Shown here in pieces: positions 24,380 through 32,673 of a stretch of 61,026 nucleotides of DNA; position 1 is the first letter of the stretch, and each line of letters opens with the position of its first letter. Where the stretch lies: the NCBI GenBank assembly GCA_947474675.1, contig CANJKA010000010.1, positions 1-61,026 of the forward strand, given 5' to 3'. This DNA is from Flavobacteriales bacterium (GTDB lineage Bacteria > Bacteroidota > Bacteroidia > Flavobacteriales_D > Crocinitomicaceae). The position numbers were made by a program, and so were the translations under genes. The notes beneath the pieces were generated by a model. That model was not told the origin of the DNA. It was given only the letters and a program-made list of their open reading frames with translations, and ran no database searches.

Positions 24380-25237
24380 TTATAAATTACTAGCTGTTCT
24401 CCTACGGTTTTTAACTTGTATTTTAAGCTCAACATTTTCTATCGTTTCTATTTTATCACAAGTTAAATTAAATAGTTCTTTAACGCTAAAGAGTGTTCCA
24501 AAATCTTTAGCGTTAAAAATCGTTTTGTTAATTATTAATTTTTCAGTATTAAATATTAAGTTTGGATTAAATGGATTATCAATAAAACGACATTCATAAT
24601 GTAAATGAGGTCCTGTAGAGTGTCCTGTATTACCTGTTTTTCCTATTATTTGACCTGCTGTAATTATCTGATTTATTTCAACATCAATTTTAGATAAGTG
24701 AGCGTAATAAGTTTCTAAACCATTATTATGTCTTATAATAACTAAATTTCCAAAACCTCCTTCGTTAAATTGAGCATACCTTACCTTCCCCTCCCATGTT
24801 GATTGAACAGGAGTGCCAATTGGAGAAGCATAATCGTTTCCGTTGTGCCATTTCCCCCATCTAATTTTAAAACCCGAATTCATAAATGTAGGAACAGGTA
24901 CAATTGCACCTGTTGTATTTATTAAAATACTATCTATCATTTTTGATCCATTATAGACCATTGAAAACGTTTTATGATTTTTCCAATTTTTTTCAAATAA
25001 ATCTTTTTCATTTATTATTAAATCGCCTGTTGCACTTAAAACCGAATTAACTTTTTCAACTACTTGAAATTCTCCTTCATATTCCCAACTCGCATCATTA
25101 AAAATAACAATAGATTGACCATTATAGGTATTTGTATCAACTATATATAAATCTAATAATAAACTATCTCCTTGTGAGAAACAAAAATTATTTATAATTA
25201 AATTTAAAAAAAAGAATAGTATATGTAAAATTTTCAT
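24380..25237 (-). CDS. Secreted M23 (LytM-type) metallopeptidase
   Basis: 285 residues with signal peptide (MKILHILFFFLNLIINNFCF). The M23 domain is around residues 125-225: GKWHNGNDYASPIGTPV (first zinc ligands H and D), then HNNGLETYYAHLSKID and TGPHLHYE (HxH ligand). M23 enzymes cleave peptidoglycan cross-links; on a conjugative plasmid this would open the cell wall for the mating channel. The gene lies convergent to the lipoprotein operon and divergent from the OB-fold gene, with overlapping promoters. Confidence 0.9.
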   Translation of the reverse strand: MKILHILFFFLNLIINNFCFSQGDSLLLDLYIVDTNTYNGQSIVIFNDASWEYEGEFQVVEKVNSVLSATGDLIINEKDLFEKNWKNHKTFSMVYNGSKMIDSILINTTGAIVPVPTFMNSGFKIRWGKWHNGNDYASPIGTPVQSTWEGKVRYAQFNEGGFGNLVIIRHNNGLETYYAHLSKIDVEINQIITAGQIIGKTGNTGHSTGPHLHYECRFIDNPFNPNLIFNTEKLIINKTIFNAKDFGTLFSVKELFNLTCDKIETIENVELKIQVKNRRRTASNL

Positions 25238-25239
25238 AT

Positions 25240-25247
25240 ATTTGAAA
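25240..25247 (+). promoter_or_regulatory. -7 box of the OB-fold gene, overlapping the divergent leader
   Basis: TATATTTG at 25240-25247 fits the Bacteroidetes -7 consensus and lies 28 bases before the ATG at 25275. It starts 3 bases after the minus-strand start codon of the M23 peptidase gene, so the two divergent genes share very little control space. Confidence 0.5.
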
Positions 25248-25274
25248 TTGTATATATAAATAAATTGTAATATT

Positions 25275-26141
25275 ATGGATAAATTCCCAGTAAACCAAGG
25301 TCACGTTGCAGGTTTAATAACTAAAGCAACATTCAATGAAGAAGCAAAAAGAGTGAATCTAGCAGTTTTAACCACAAACGGAGATAAGCAACAATTCATG
25401 AACGTTTTAATAAGTGGAGAAGAAAGATACAACAATTTTAAAAAAGATTTTGAAATTGCAAAAGTAAATTTGGGAACTCGTCAAAACGACAAAAATGAAA
25501 CCAAACAAAACTTCCCACTAATTAAAATTACTGGAGAAGCATTTTTTAGTGTAAATACCCATAATGAAATAAAAAACAAAAATTACACACTTATAGCTAG
25601 TGGAAATTTAGAAGAAAGAACAGACAAATATTTTTTAACCACAACACCAGAACAAGTGACTGAATTTAGAAAAACTCATAATTCTTTTTCAGTAGATAAC
25701 AACGTTCTTCAAATTAGAGGAACAATCGCAAGTGAACCTAAAATAATAAAAGGAAAAAACAATACAGAATTTGCATCATTAACAATTGCTCATAATTATC
25801 TTGACAAAGATTGTGCTAAAGTTTCATGGGCTGATGTAATTATACCTACATCGCAAATGAATTCTTTTAAAATGTCAAAATTTGAAAAAGGATCTAAAAT
25901 TTTATTAGATGCTATTCCAGCAAGTACTTCTTATACAAATAGAAATAATGAAAAGGTTTACTCATTTAATTTGATAACAAAAGCTGTAACACACGATCTT
26001 ACAAACTCAACAACTATTAAAAAGGCAGCAGAATCAATTGATAAAGTTGCTTCTGTAACAAAATCAAAAGAACGAGGAGAAGTAGCAGAACAAGAGAAAA
26101 AAGATTTGAAATCTAAAAAATCTAATGAAGCAACAATCTAA
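25275..26141 (+). CDS. OB-fold protein, SSB-like, probably two domains
   Basis: 288 residues. Two OB-like halves: residues about 1-135 (GHVAGLITKATFNEEAKRVN, QQFMNVLISGEERY) and about 140-240. In the second, VLQIRGTIASEPKIIKGKNN, FASLTIAHNY and VSWADVIIP follow the strand pattern of single-strand DNA-binding proteins. The tail is Lys/Glu rich and not the acidic DDDIPF-type SSB end. It probably coats transferred single strands or acts in replication. It has its own terminator. Not to be confused with the shorter SSB at 26550. Confidence 0.75.
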   Translation: MDKFPVNQGHVAGLITKATFNEEAKRVNLAVLTTNGDKQQFMNVLISGEERYNNFKKDFEIAKVNLGTRQNDKNETKQNFPLIKITGEAFFSVNTHNEIKNKNYTLIASGNLEERTDKYFLTTTPEQVTEFRKTHNSFSVDNNVLQIRGTIASEPKIIKGKNNTEFASLTIAHNYLDKDCAKVSWADVIIPTSQMNSFKMSKFEKGSKILLDAIPASTSYTNRNNEKVYSFNLITKAVTHDLTNSTTIKKAAESIDKVASVTKSKERGEVAEQEKKDLKSKKSNEATI

Positions 26142-26156
26142 ACAGAAAAAACAATC

Positions 26157-26201
26157 TTAAAAGAAAAACGCAACTATATATTAGTTGCGTTTTTCTTTTA
26201 A
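26157..26201. terminator. Bidirectional terminator, 20-bp perfect stem
   Basis: TTAAAAGAAAAACGCAACTA is repeated as an exact inverted copy after a 5-base loop. It separates the plus-strand OB-fold gene from the convergent minus-strand helix-turn-helix gene. Confidence 0.9.
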
Positions 26202-26218
26202 AGGATATTTTTAAAATA

Positions 26219-26476
26219 CTATTTATCTTCCTCTTTTATTTTCTTCAATTCAATAGTAACTTCATAACCTAATATTTTACAATATCTAAGAAAAGTTTGC
26301 ATTCCTTTATTAGATGATCCATCTTCTATTAAATTAAGAGATCTAGAATTTAAATTAAAATTATTTTCAATAACTCTTTTAGAAAGGTGGAGTTCGTTAA
26401 CTCTATAATCACATAAGTCTAACCCCATTATCTGTAAATCAGTACTATTTTTTAATATATATTTTTTATCTGACAT
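26219..26476 (-). CDS. Small helix-turn-helix (XRE-like) protein
   Basis: 85 residues. The centre (ENNFNLNSRSLNLIEDGSSN, then MQTFLRYCKILGYEVTI) has the helix spacing of the XRE/Cro family and resembles HTH antitoxins, in which G-x-x-x-x-LL-LGYEV-type endings recur. It is probably a DNA-binding repressor. It is divergent from the SSB gene, and the 73-base gap holds the SSB promoter, so control of that promoter is plausible. No toxin partner adjoins it. Confidence 0.6.
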   Translation of the reverse strand: MSDKKYILKNSTDLQIMGLDLCDYRVNELHLSKRVIENNFNLNSRSLNLIEDGSSNKGMQTFLRYCKILGYEVTIELKKIKEEDK

Positions 26477-26508
26477 TTGTTGATATATGTATTTTTTTAG
26501 TATATTTG
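26476..26508 (+). promoter_or_regulatory. Promoter of the SSB gene
   Basis: TTTG at 26476-26479 (or TTG at 26480-26482) and TATATTTG at 26501-26508 match the Bacteroidetes -33/-7 pair with 18-21 bases between. The -7 box lies 41 bases before the ATG at 26550. Confidence 0.65.
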
Positions 26509-26549
26509 TTTTGATAAATTAAATTCAATTTTACAAAATTAACTAAATT

Positions 26550-26900
26550 ATGGAAACAATCATTATTTCGGGAAGAATTGCTATAGAAGCAGAAATTTTT
26601 AAAACAGAAAAATCAAACTTTATTTCATTTAGTGTTGCGGTAGACCAAGGAAAAAAAGAGAATGGAGACGAAAAAGACGCAAAGTTTTTTAAAGTAATAA
26701 AATTTTTTAAAGAAGTTCCTTCTGAAGAAATTAAAAAGGTATTTTCAAAAGGAAACATTGTAACAGTTCAAGGAACAGTAACATCTAGTGGTTATATTGA
26801 TAAACAAGGGAATGCAGCAGCTAGTTTAGAAATAAAAGCTGAAAAAGCAGATTTATTACATTATCACAAAGTTCAAGCTACAGAATCAACAGAAGCTTAA
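26550..26900 (+). CDS. ssb: Single-stranded DNA-binding protein
   Basis: 116 residues forming one OB fold: METIIISGRIAIEAEIFKTE, NFISFSVAVDQGKKENG, DAKFFKVIKFF and GNIVTVQGTVTSSGYIDK follow the SSB strand order including the characteristic G-V/T-V-G strand. It is short, lacking the usual acidic C-terminal tail. Plasmid SSBs protect the incoming strand during conjugation. The stop TAA overlaps the next ATG by one base. Confidence 0.85.
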   Translation: METIIISGRIAIEAEIFKTEKSNFISFSVAVDQGKKENGDEKDAKFFKVIKFFKEVPSEEIKKVFSKGNIVTVQGTVTSSGYIDKQGNAAASLEIKAEKADLLHYHKVQATESTEA

Positions 26901-27196
26901 TGAACAATAATAAAAAACCTTTAGTAAAAAAACTAATTCTATATAGTGCAGGATTGGTTTTTTTATTAAGTATGATAAATCTTTTTTCAGTTCCTTTTTT
27001 AGATTCAAGAAATAATCAAAATAAAGAAGGGAAAATAATTAAAATTAAATCTAAAATACAATCTGAACCTACTGACAATAATTTTAAAGAGTTAAAAAGA
27101 CAGGCGATGGACAGTTTAATTAATAATAATATTTTAACTCCTGAAAACATAAAAAAGGTAGATCAACAATTCCCCGACAGTTTATGTCATTGCTAA
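26900..27196 (+). CDS. 98-residue membrane-anchored protein
   Basis: One N-terminal transmembrane helix (LILYSAGLVFLLSMINLFSV) preceded by a Lys-rich start; the rest is soluble, charged, ending in DQQFPDSLCHC with two Cys. It is coupled to ssb by a 1-base overlap and terminated just downstream. The role is unknown. Confidence 0.65.
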   Translation: MNNNKKPLVKKLILYSAGLVFLLSMINLFSVPFLDSRNNQNKEGKIIKIKSKIQSEPTDNNFKELKRQAMDSLINNNILTPENIKKVDQQFPDSLCHC

Positions 27197-27230
27197 ATAA
27201 AAAAGGAGGTTTTAAACCTCCTTTTTTATT
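27196..27230. terminator. Bidirectional terminator
   Basis: AAAAAAGGAGG and CCTCCTTTTTT form the core of a near-perfect palindrome with A and T runs on each side. It lies between convergent genes ending at 27196 (plus) and 27232 (minus). Confidence 0.9.
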
Positions 27231-27231
27231 T

Positions 27232-27414
27232 CTATTTTTTATTAAGTTTTTCGAATAACTCTTTTACATCTAATTCAAAACTTGAAATGTCTTTATATTT
27301 CTTAATAAGCTTTTCTTTTCTCTCCTTAGATAAAGAGAAGGTTACCTTCTCCCCTGCTTGATTTTTTGAAAATGATTTTAAATTTTCAAAAATTTCATCT
27401 ATATTATTTCCCAT
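27232..27414 (-). CDS. 60-residue protein downstream of the partition pair
   Basis: A soluble, highly charged helical protein (MGNNIDEIFENLKSFSKNQA ... KYKDISSFELDVKELF). It starts 3 bases after the preceding gene, hence is the third gene of the ParA operon. No family recognised. Confidence 0.6.
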   Translation of the reverse strand: MGNNIDEIFENLKSFSKNQAGEKVTFSLSKERKEKLIKKYKDISSFELDVKELFEKLNKK

Positions 27415-27417
27415 ATT

Positions 27418-27711
27418 TTATTTGGTTAATTGATCAACAATATCTGATTTTTTAATTTTTAATTTTTTAGCAATAAAATTTAAATGATTCATACACTCAA
27501 CAGAGATATTAATTGAGGTCATAAAAGAGCCGTTTAAGGCGTTTATAGGCAATAAAGGAGCTTTATTTTCGATAACAGGACTAACATCGTTAGAATTACT
27601 TGTTTCAACTTTAGATCCAAATGAATCTGGGAAAGCTTTGTATTCAGTAGTTTCTTGTTTTCTTTTTGCTGCTTCTTGTTTTTGTTGCAAAGTAAGTTTT
27701 CCATTATTCAT
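27418..27711 (-). CDS. Putative ParB-type partner of ParA
   Basis: 97 residues with a disordered, basic N-terminus (LTLQQKQEAAKRKQE) and a C-terminal ordered part (MTSINISVECMNHLNFIAKK, LKIKKSDIVDQLTK). That part is a strand followed by two helices, the ribbon-helix-helix plan of small centromere-binding proteins of type Ib partition systems. It begins 2 bases after parA. It may bind the AT-rich palindromes upstream of parA. The RHH call is by pattern only. Confidence 0.6.
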   Translation of the reverse strand: MNNGKLTLQQKQEAAKRKQETTEYKAFPDSFGSKVETSNSNDVSPVIENKAPLLPINALNGSFMTSINISVECMNHLNFIAKKLKIKKSDIVDQLTK

Positions 27712-27713
27712 AA

Positions 27714-28379
27714 TTATTCTTCATTTAAAAAATTAAAAATTAAATCTAACGTTTCTTCAACTCTTTTAGTTTTTGGATGACTTCCATATTGTCCAAGAAC
27801 AAAATTAGACTGCAATAAACTTCTTTCTTTTCTTATTCCTAAATCAAATACTTTATCTGTACCAAACAATGCTTTAGCTTCTGGAAATTGATTTTTTTCT
27901 TGATCCCCAAAGTTAAAATACTGAACTTCGTAGTTATTTAATAAAACTTTATAATCTCCCTCGAATTTTGATCCTTCGGAATCTCTTAATTCTGTGATGA
28001 AATTAATAAACTTACATGTTGAATCAAGATCTTCATCTTGATTAGATGTAGGGATTATTATTTTATCCATCATAACATAAAGATCTAATAAACCTTCTTG
28101 TTGTATAGTACCAGGAATATCAACAAACACATAATCATAGGCTTCAGCCATAGAAAGAACAAACATATCAATATTACCAAAAGCAAAGTTATAATTAACA
28201 ACTTTAAAGCTATTATCGTTTTCTGATAAAATGCTGTCATAGATATTTGTTGTATGTTGATTAACATCCCCATCCACAATTAACACCTTAAAACCTTTAG
28301 ACGATAAGTAATTTCCAAAGTATGCAGTCAACTTAGACTTACCTACTCCGCCTTTTAAATTTCCAAACGCTACTATCAT
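27714..28379 (-). CDS. parA: ParA-family partition ATPase
   Basis: 221 residues from the ATG at 28379, which places MIVAFGNLKGGVGKSKLTAY at the N-terminus. This start is more convincing than the in-frame one at 28424, which adds an odd hydrophobic lead and would cover the promoter. Deviant Walker A KGGVGKS near residue 9; Walker B YDYVFVDIPG around residue 85; short ParA without the N-terminal DNA-binding domain (type Ib). It segregates the plasmid together with the gene downstream. A -7 box TATATTTG lies on the minus strand at about 28402-28395. Confidence 0.92.
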   Translation of the reverse strand: MIVAFGNLKGGVGKSKLTAYFGNYLSSKGFKVLIVDGDVNQHTTNIYDSILSENDNSFKVVNYNFAFGNIDMFVLSMAEAYDYVFVDIPGTIQQEGLLDLYVMMDKIIIPTSNQDEDLDSTCKFINFITELRDSEGSKFEGDYKVLLNNYEVQYFNFGDQEKNQFPEAKALFGTDKVFDLGIRKERSLLQSNFVLGQYGSHPKTKRVEETLDLIFNFLNEE

Positions 28380-28429
28380 ATATTTTATTTTTTTACAAAT
28401 ATAGTAAAAAATTACATATAGCATATTTT

Positions 28430-28700
28430 TATTATAATAAAAGTGTAATAAAAATATAATTACATTATAATTACAGTATATTAAAGGGGTAATATAATTA
28501 TAATGATAATATAATGTAATTGTATTAAAATAATATTAAAAGTAAAATGATATTATAATACAGTTATAATGACAATATAATTACATTATATTTTAAGTAA
28601 AATAGTATTATGTTTAAATTATTAATTACATTATAATGTAATTATGTTTTTATTATAATGTAATTAATATTTAATTATATTATAATTATTAATTTCGTAT
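28430..28700. other. AT-rich palindromic region upstream of parA, candidate centromere (parS/parC)
   Basis: TTACATTATA or its complement TATAATGTAA recurs about five times (near 28453, 28511, 28577, 28624 and 28658). One copy extends to the perfect 22-bp palindrome at about 28621-28642 with core TTACATTATAATGTAA. Directly upstream of a type Ib parA this is where the partition site is expected. It contains no gene. Confidence 0.5.
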
Positions 28701-28846
28701 TAATTTGGTATAGGTTTAATATGTTTTAATTATAGATTAAATTATTTATTTATTATTAGTTTAGTAGGTTTTAATTATCTATTTAGTATATTAAAAATTA
28801 TCCTGTTATTATTATTTTATTATTATTGCAATAAACTTTAACCGTG

Positions 28847-28914
28847 TTAAACGGCTATTTTTTAAACTATTATAAAAACACCAACATTCGCTTCCCACCC
28901 TTAAAGCCGTTTAA
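28847..28914. repeat. Inverted repeat TTAAACGGCT / AGCCGTTTAA
   Basis: Ten-base arms at 28847-28856 and 28905-28914 are exact complements, 48 bases apart. They are the most GC-rich feature in this noncoding stretch. The right arm overlaps CACCCTTAAAGCC (28896-28908), which recurs at 54983-54995 in the res-like site. Purpose unknown; it could be part of oriT or a recombination site. Confidence 0.45.
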
Positions 28915-29024
28915 AATTGAATTAAACTTAAATACTTTCAAAGCTATTCTTATACATTTAAAAATGTTAAACCATAAACTTTTTTAAATGTAGATGATTA
29001 TTCAAAAAAAAATAATACCTAATC

Positions 29025-29096
29025 AAATTAAAATGTAGGATCTTAATCATGTTAAAATATAGGAGCTTAATCTTTGTTGAAATGTAGTTTCTTATC
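29025..29096 (+). repeat. Three tandem 24-bp repeats upstream of oriT
   Basis: Units at 29025, 29049 and 29073 share the pattern TTAAAATGTAGGA(T/G)CTTAATC with increasing divergence. They lie about 70-170 bases before the probable nic region and the mob genes, the place where accessory relaxosome proteins usually bind. No open frame of note spans them. Confidence 0.65.
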
Positions 29097-29105
29097 AAGT
29101 GGTTT

Positions 29106-29119
29106 TTTAAATCTAAAGA
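29106..29119 (+). promoter_or_regulatory. TTTAAATCTAAAGA element upstream of the mob genes
   Basis: One more exact copy of the plasmid-wide element, about 120 bases before the MobC-like gene. A TATCTTTA -7-like sequence at 29161 follows 42 bases later, the same order as in the 100-base modules. Confidence 0.45.
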
Positions 29120-29160
29120 TAAATAACTTTTTTAATAACTATAATTGAATTAAAATTAAC

Positions 29161-29241
29161 TATCTTTAACCTCTATGGACGGCGAGTAGTGTTGTGGTAA
29201 TACCACAACCGTCACAAGTGAGTCACTAACGCGAGATATTT
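29161..29241 (+). other. Probable origin of transfer (oriT)
   Basis: Immediately upstream of the mob genes the sequence turns GC-richer (CTATGGACGGCGAGTAG) and has a perfect inverted repeat GTTGTGGT-AAT-ACCACAAC (29191-29209). CGTCACAAGTGAGTCACTAA follows. An inverted repeat next to a conserved GC-rich block beside MobC and MobP-type relaxase genes is the usual oriT arrangement. The exact nick base cannot be read from sequence. Confidence 0.65.
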
Positions 29242-29586
29242 ATGGATGAAAGAAAGGAAACGTACAAGAAACACAATGCTAAAAGAAAGAAAATACAACT
29301 CTCTATATATGAAGCAGACGAGAAGAAAATGACCGCTAGGTATGGGAAAATACTAAATGCTACAGAAGTTAAAAAAATAGTATTGGAAGGAGTTGTTGTT
29401 TTTAAAGAAAAAAAAGATAATACCTCAATTAATTTAATGATTGTTGAATTAAAAAGAATAGGAAACAATATAAATCAATTAGCTCATCGTGCAAATGAAT
29501 CTAATAGAAGTTTATTAGAGACAGATTTACGATTTCAACTCCAAGTTCTAAATAATAAAATTGAATTAATTGATAATTTAATTTAA
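29242..29586 (+). CDS. MobC-like mobilization accessory protein
   Basis: 114 residues. A basic N-terminus is followed by an RHH-like strand-helix unit (RKKIQLSIYEADEKKM) and the conserved MobC segment MIVELKRIGNNINQLAHRAN near residue 70. It helps the relaxase bind and open oriT. The ATG lies at the end of the oriT region, and the relaxase gene follows after 7 bases. Confidence 0.88.
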   Translation: MDERKETYKKHNAKRKKIQLSIYEADEKKMTARYGKILNATEVKKIVLEGVVVFKEKKDNTSINLMIVELKRIGNNINQLAHRANESNRSLLETDLRFQLQVLNNKIELIDNLI

Positions 29587-29593
29587 ATAACTC

Positions 29594-30709
29594 ATGAGAA
29601 TTAAAATTATTTCACACAATAGAATGAAAAAAAGTGTAGAATATTTGTTTGATAAATTGACAAATGAAGACACAAAAGATACAACTAGGATGTACCCAAG
29701 TCTATCCACTTTTTCAAATTCTGATTCATTTTTTAAAAGTATTTACGCACGAATTGATGAACAAAGTGAAAAAGTAAATAAGAATTTAAGCGTAAACAAT
29801 ACGACAAAACATTTAGTTTTAACGTTTCATCCTAACGATAAATCTGTTTTGCCACAATATATGGATGAAATATTAAAGGATGTTTTTGAGGAATTAAAAA
29901 TAGATCCTGAAAATCATCATTTAGTTGGATTTGAACATAACGATAGGTCACATCCACATATTCATATTGCATTTAGTAGAATAGGAGTGGACGGGACAAT
30001 TTTTGATGATCAGAAATTAGGTTGGAAAATAAATGAAATTGCAAAAAAAATTGAAAAAAAATATTCCTTAACCATTGCAGCTGATCAAAAGCCAAACGGA
30101 ATTACCATTACAAGAAAGCATTTATACAAACCTACAAAGAGGGGAAAGCTATTAAAATTAATAAACTATGGAATACTTGAATCTAATTCTATAACAGAGT
30201 TTCAAAGTGTGTTAAAAAGACATGGAGTTACAGTTAAAAAATTGGAAAATGGGACATTGAATTATATTACATCTGATAGAATAGTTTATAAAGAGGAAAT
30301 TATGCCTAAAGAAGCTAGACTTCACAATTTATATAATATAATTAAAACTCAAAAAAACAGCAAAGAAACTATAGATAAAAGAATCGATTTACAAAACAAA
30401 ATATTAAAATGTAAATCAATTAAGGATATTAAAGATTTATTTCCAAATTCAAAAGTGTATTATCAAGTTGATGGAAGTTTTGTACAAAATATAACAATAG
30501 ATGCAGACGGAGAGCAAATAAAACTAAATAATTTAATTTTAGAAAATATTGAACTTGATCCATATGTAAAAAGTTATGATACCAATAATTCTATTAACTT
30601 TGTTTCACATAATTCAAATGATAATTCTTTTGATGAGAAAAAACAAAAACATCTTGATAATAAAAACAAGAAAAAAGGAAAACGTTTAGGATTTAAAGTA
30701 CAGATTTAA
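29594..30709 (+). CDS. Relaxase (MOBP-type mobilization nuclease)
   Basis: 371 residues. The N-terminal relaxase domain contains the metal-binding motif FEHNDRSHPHIHIAFSRI around residues 114-130. A conserved upstream Tyr, probably in KKSVEYLF near residue 15, is the likely catalytic residue. The C-terminal 150 residues are Lys-rich and poorly conserved. It nicks oriT and pilots the strand through the mating channel. It is followed by the coupling protein gene, the classic mob operon order. Confidence 0.92.
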   Translation: MRIKIISHNRMKKSVEYLFDKLTNEDTKDTTRMYPSLSTFSNSDSFFKSIYARIDEQSEKVNKNLSVNNTTKHLVLTFHPNDKSVLPQYMDEILKDVFEELKIDPENHHLVGFEHNDRSHPHIHIAFSRIGVDGTIFDDQKLGWKINEIAKKIEKKYSLTIAADQKPNGITITRKHLYKPTKRGKLLKLINYGILESNSITEFQSVLKRHGVTVKKLENGTLNYITSDRIVYKEEIMPKEARLHNLYNIIKTQKNSKETIDKRIDLQNKILKCKSIKDIKDLFPNSKVYYQVDGSFVQNITIDADGEQIKLNNLILENIELDPYVKSYDTNNSINFVSHNSNDNSFDEKKQKHLDNKNKKKGKRLGFKVQI

Positions 30710-30746
30710 CAACACTTTTCTAATATTAACCAATAACAAATTAATC

Positions 30747-32657
30747 ATGTCAGATCAAGCAGAAAAAAAGAATCAACACAGTATCTTATTATTAGGTATG
30801 TTGTTTTTGGTAATAATACAGTTATTACCATTCCTTTATTATATGGATTGTTTACCTAAAATGGTATTGAAATCAAAATTTATAATAAATACACTAAAAC
30901 CGATGTTCCAAATTGCTTTTAGAGTAATCTATATATTTATTGTAATGGCTATAATGAATATGTTTATTTCATTAAAAATTGCAAAAACATTATCAAAGTC
31001 AGAACAAGGCCCTTATAAAAATTGGTATTATATATTAAGTATTTTAATATTAGTAGGAACAATACAACATCCAGTTTTCTATTTTTACAATATAATATTT
31101 TTTCCTATCTTAATATTATTACACTTATTTGCGGGATCAAGAGGATTTGCCAAACTTGGTGAAGCATTAAGTGAAGAAGATCCATTTGCTAAAATAAATC
31201 AAAAGGAACTCAAAGAAATGGGATTGATTTATCAAACAGACAGAGGTAATTTACATTTTCATAACGTGTTTCAAGGATTCATGGTTCAAGGTGGGGCAGG
31301 AGCAGGAAAGTCAGCTTCAATAATTGAACCTGCAATATTTCAATGGGCAAAACAAAATATGTCAATGACTATTTATGATTACAAAGGAGATCCACCAACA
31401 TTAGGATTGATGGCATACAATAGTTGGTTAATTGAAAATAAATCTACTTTTGTAAAACCAGAATTTGGATTAGTTTCGTTTAATAAAGATTATTTACATA
31501 TATCACAAAGACCTAATATATTTGATCCAAATTTATTACTATCTGTTGTTGATACTCAATCTGTATTATTTACTTTCCTTTATGGATTAAATCCTGATTG
31601 GAGACAGAAAAAGGATTTTTGGGCGCAATCAGCAACCGCAGCAGCATTAGGAATTGTTGAACGATTAAGAAAAAGTCCTGAATATCATCAATATTGTACA
31701 TTACCTCATTTTATAATATTGGCAACAATGCCCCCTCAAAAATTATTAACTTGGATTAGAGAAGATACAGAGGTAGAAAGAATGATACAAACTCTTTTAA
31801 CAAATCTTGATGGGGATGTAATGCAAACTTTATCTAATCAAATATCTTCGTTACAAGCACCTTTAACACCGATGTTTTCAAAAGAATTGTTTTGGGTATT
31901 TGGAGCAGAACCAGAAAATCAAACATCGATTGATTTAAATGATCCAATAAACCCCAAAATTTTATCTATATCTAACGATCCAAAAAGAGACGAAGCGTTA
32001 AGTCCTGCAATTAGTTCATTGTTAAAGGCAATTATAAGAACAGTAAATTCCCAAAATAAACATCCTCATGCTTTTATAGTTGATGAATTACCAACCATAT
32101 TTTTAGATGGTTTATCAAAATTACCTGCAACAGGAAGATCAAATAAAGTTGCTGTAATGTTAGGTATTCAAGATGAATCTCAACTTGAAACGCAATATGG
32201 TAAACAAGCTGATGAAATAACTTCTAATATGGGGAATTTTTGTTTAGGAATGACTAATAATCCCAAAACTGCTGAAAAGTACAGTAAATACTTTGGAACT
32301 TATGAAGTTGTAAAAACATCAAATTCAATTGGAGATAATAGTTTATCGTTTTCAGAATCACATAAAGACAAACCACTTTTACAAGCAAAAGATATTGCAC
32401 AACAAAGTACCGGTCATTTTGTTGGAAAAGTTGCAGATGGAAGTCCTGGTTTCTTTTCTGTACAAATGGCTGAATTTAAAAAATCTGAAAATTTTAAAAA
32501 ATGGCAAGATAAAATACAAATAGATCCACCTTGTGAACACTTAAAAATGCTATACGATACGAATCCAGAATTTGGTGCAGAAATATTTGAAACATTAGTT
32601 GACATAAACTATCAAAGGATATTTGCAGAATGCGAAGCAATATTAGAAAATTATTAA
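30747..32657 (+). CDS. VirD4/TraG-type coupling protein
   Basis: 636 residues. Three or four membrane helices in the first 140 residues; Walker A VQGGAGAGKSASIIEPAIFQ around residue 181, followed by YDYKGDPPT; Walker B HAFIVDELPTIF around residue 440 with LGIQDESQLETQYG after it. It links the relaxase-DNA complex to the secretion channel. It lies 37 bases after the relaxase gene. Its TraD/TraG AAA domain appears complete. Confidence 0.93.
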   Translation: MSDQAEKKNQHSILLLGMLFLVIIQLLPFLYYMDCLPKMVLKSKFIINTLKPMFQIAFRVIYIFIVMAIMNMFISLKIAKTLSKSEQGPYKNWYYILSILILVGTIQHPVFYFYNIIFFPILILLHLFAGSRGFAKLGEALSEEDPFAKINQKELKEMGLIYQTDRGNLHFHNVFQGFMVQGGAGAGKSASIIEPAIFQWAKQNMSMTIYDYKGDPPTLGLMAYNSWLIENKSTFVKPEFGLVSFNKDYLHISQRPNIFDPNLLLSVVDTQSVLFTFLYGLNPDWRQKKDFWAQSATAAALGIVERLRKSPEYHQYCTLPHFIILATMPPQKLLTWIREDTEVERMIQTLLTNLDGDVMQTLSNQISSLQAPLTPMFSKELFWVFGAEPENQTSIDLNDPINPKILSISNDPKRDEALSPAISSLLKAIIRTVNSQNKHPHAFIVDELPTIFLDGLSKLPATGRSNKVAVMLGIQDESQLETQYGKQADEITSNMGNFCLGMTNNPKTAEKYSKYFGTYEVVKTSNSIGDNSLSFSESHKDKPLLQAKDIAQQSTGHFVGKVADGSPGFFSVQMAEFKKSENFKKWQDKIQIDPPCEHLKMLYDTNPEFGAEIFETLVDINYQRIFAECEAILENY

Positions 32658-32673
32658 CCTAAATTATTATAAA

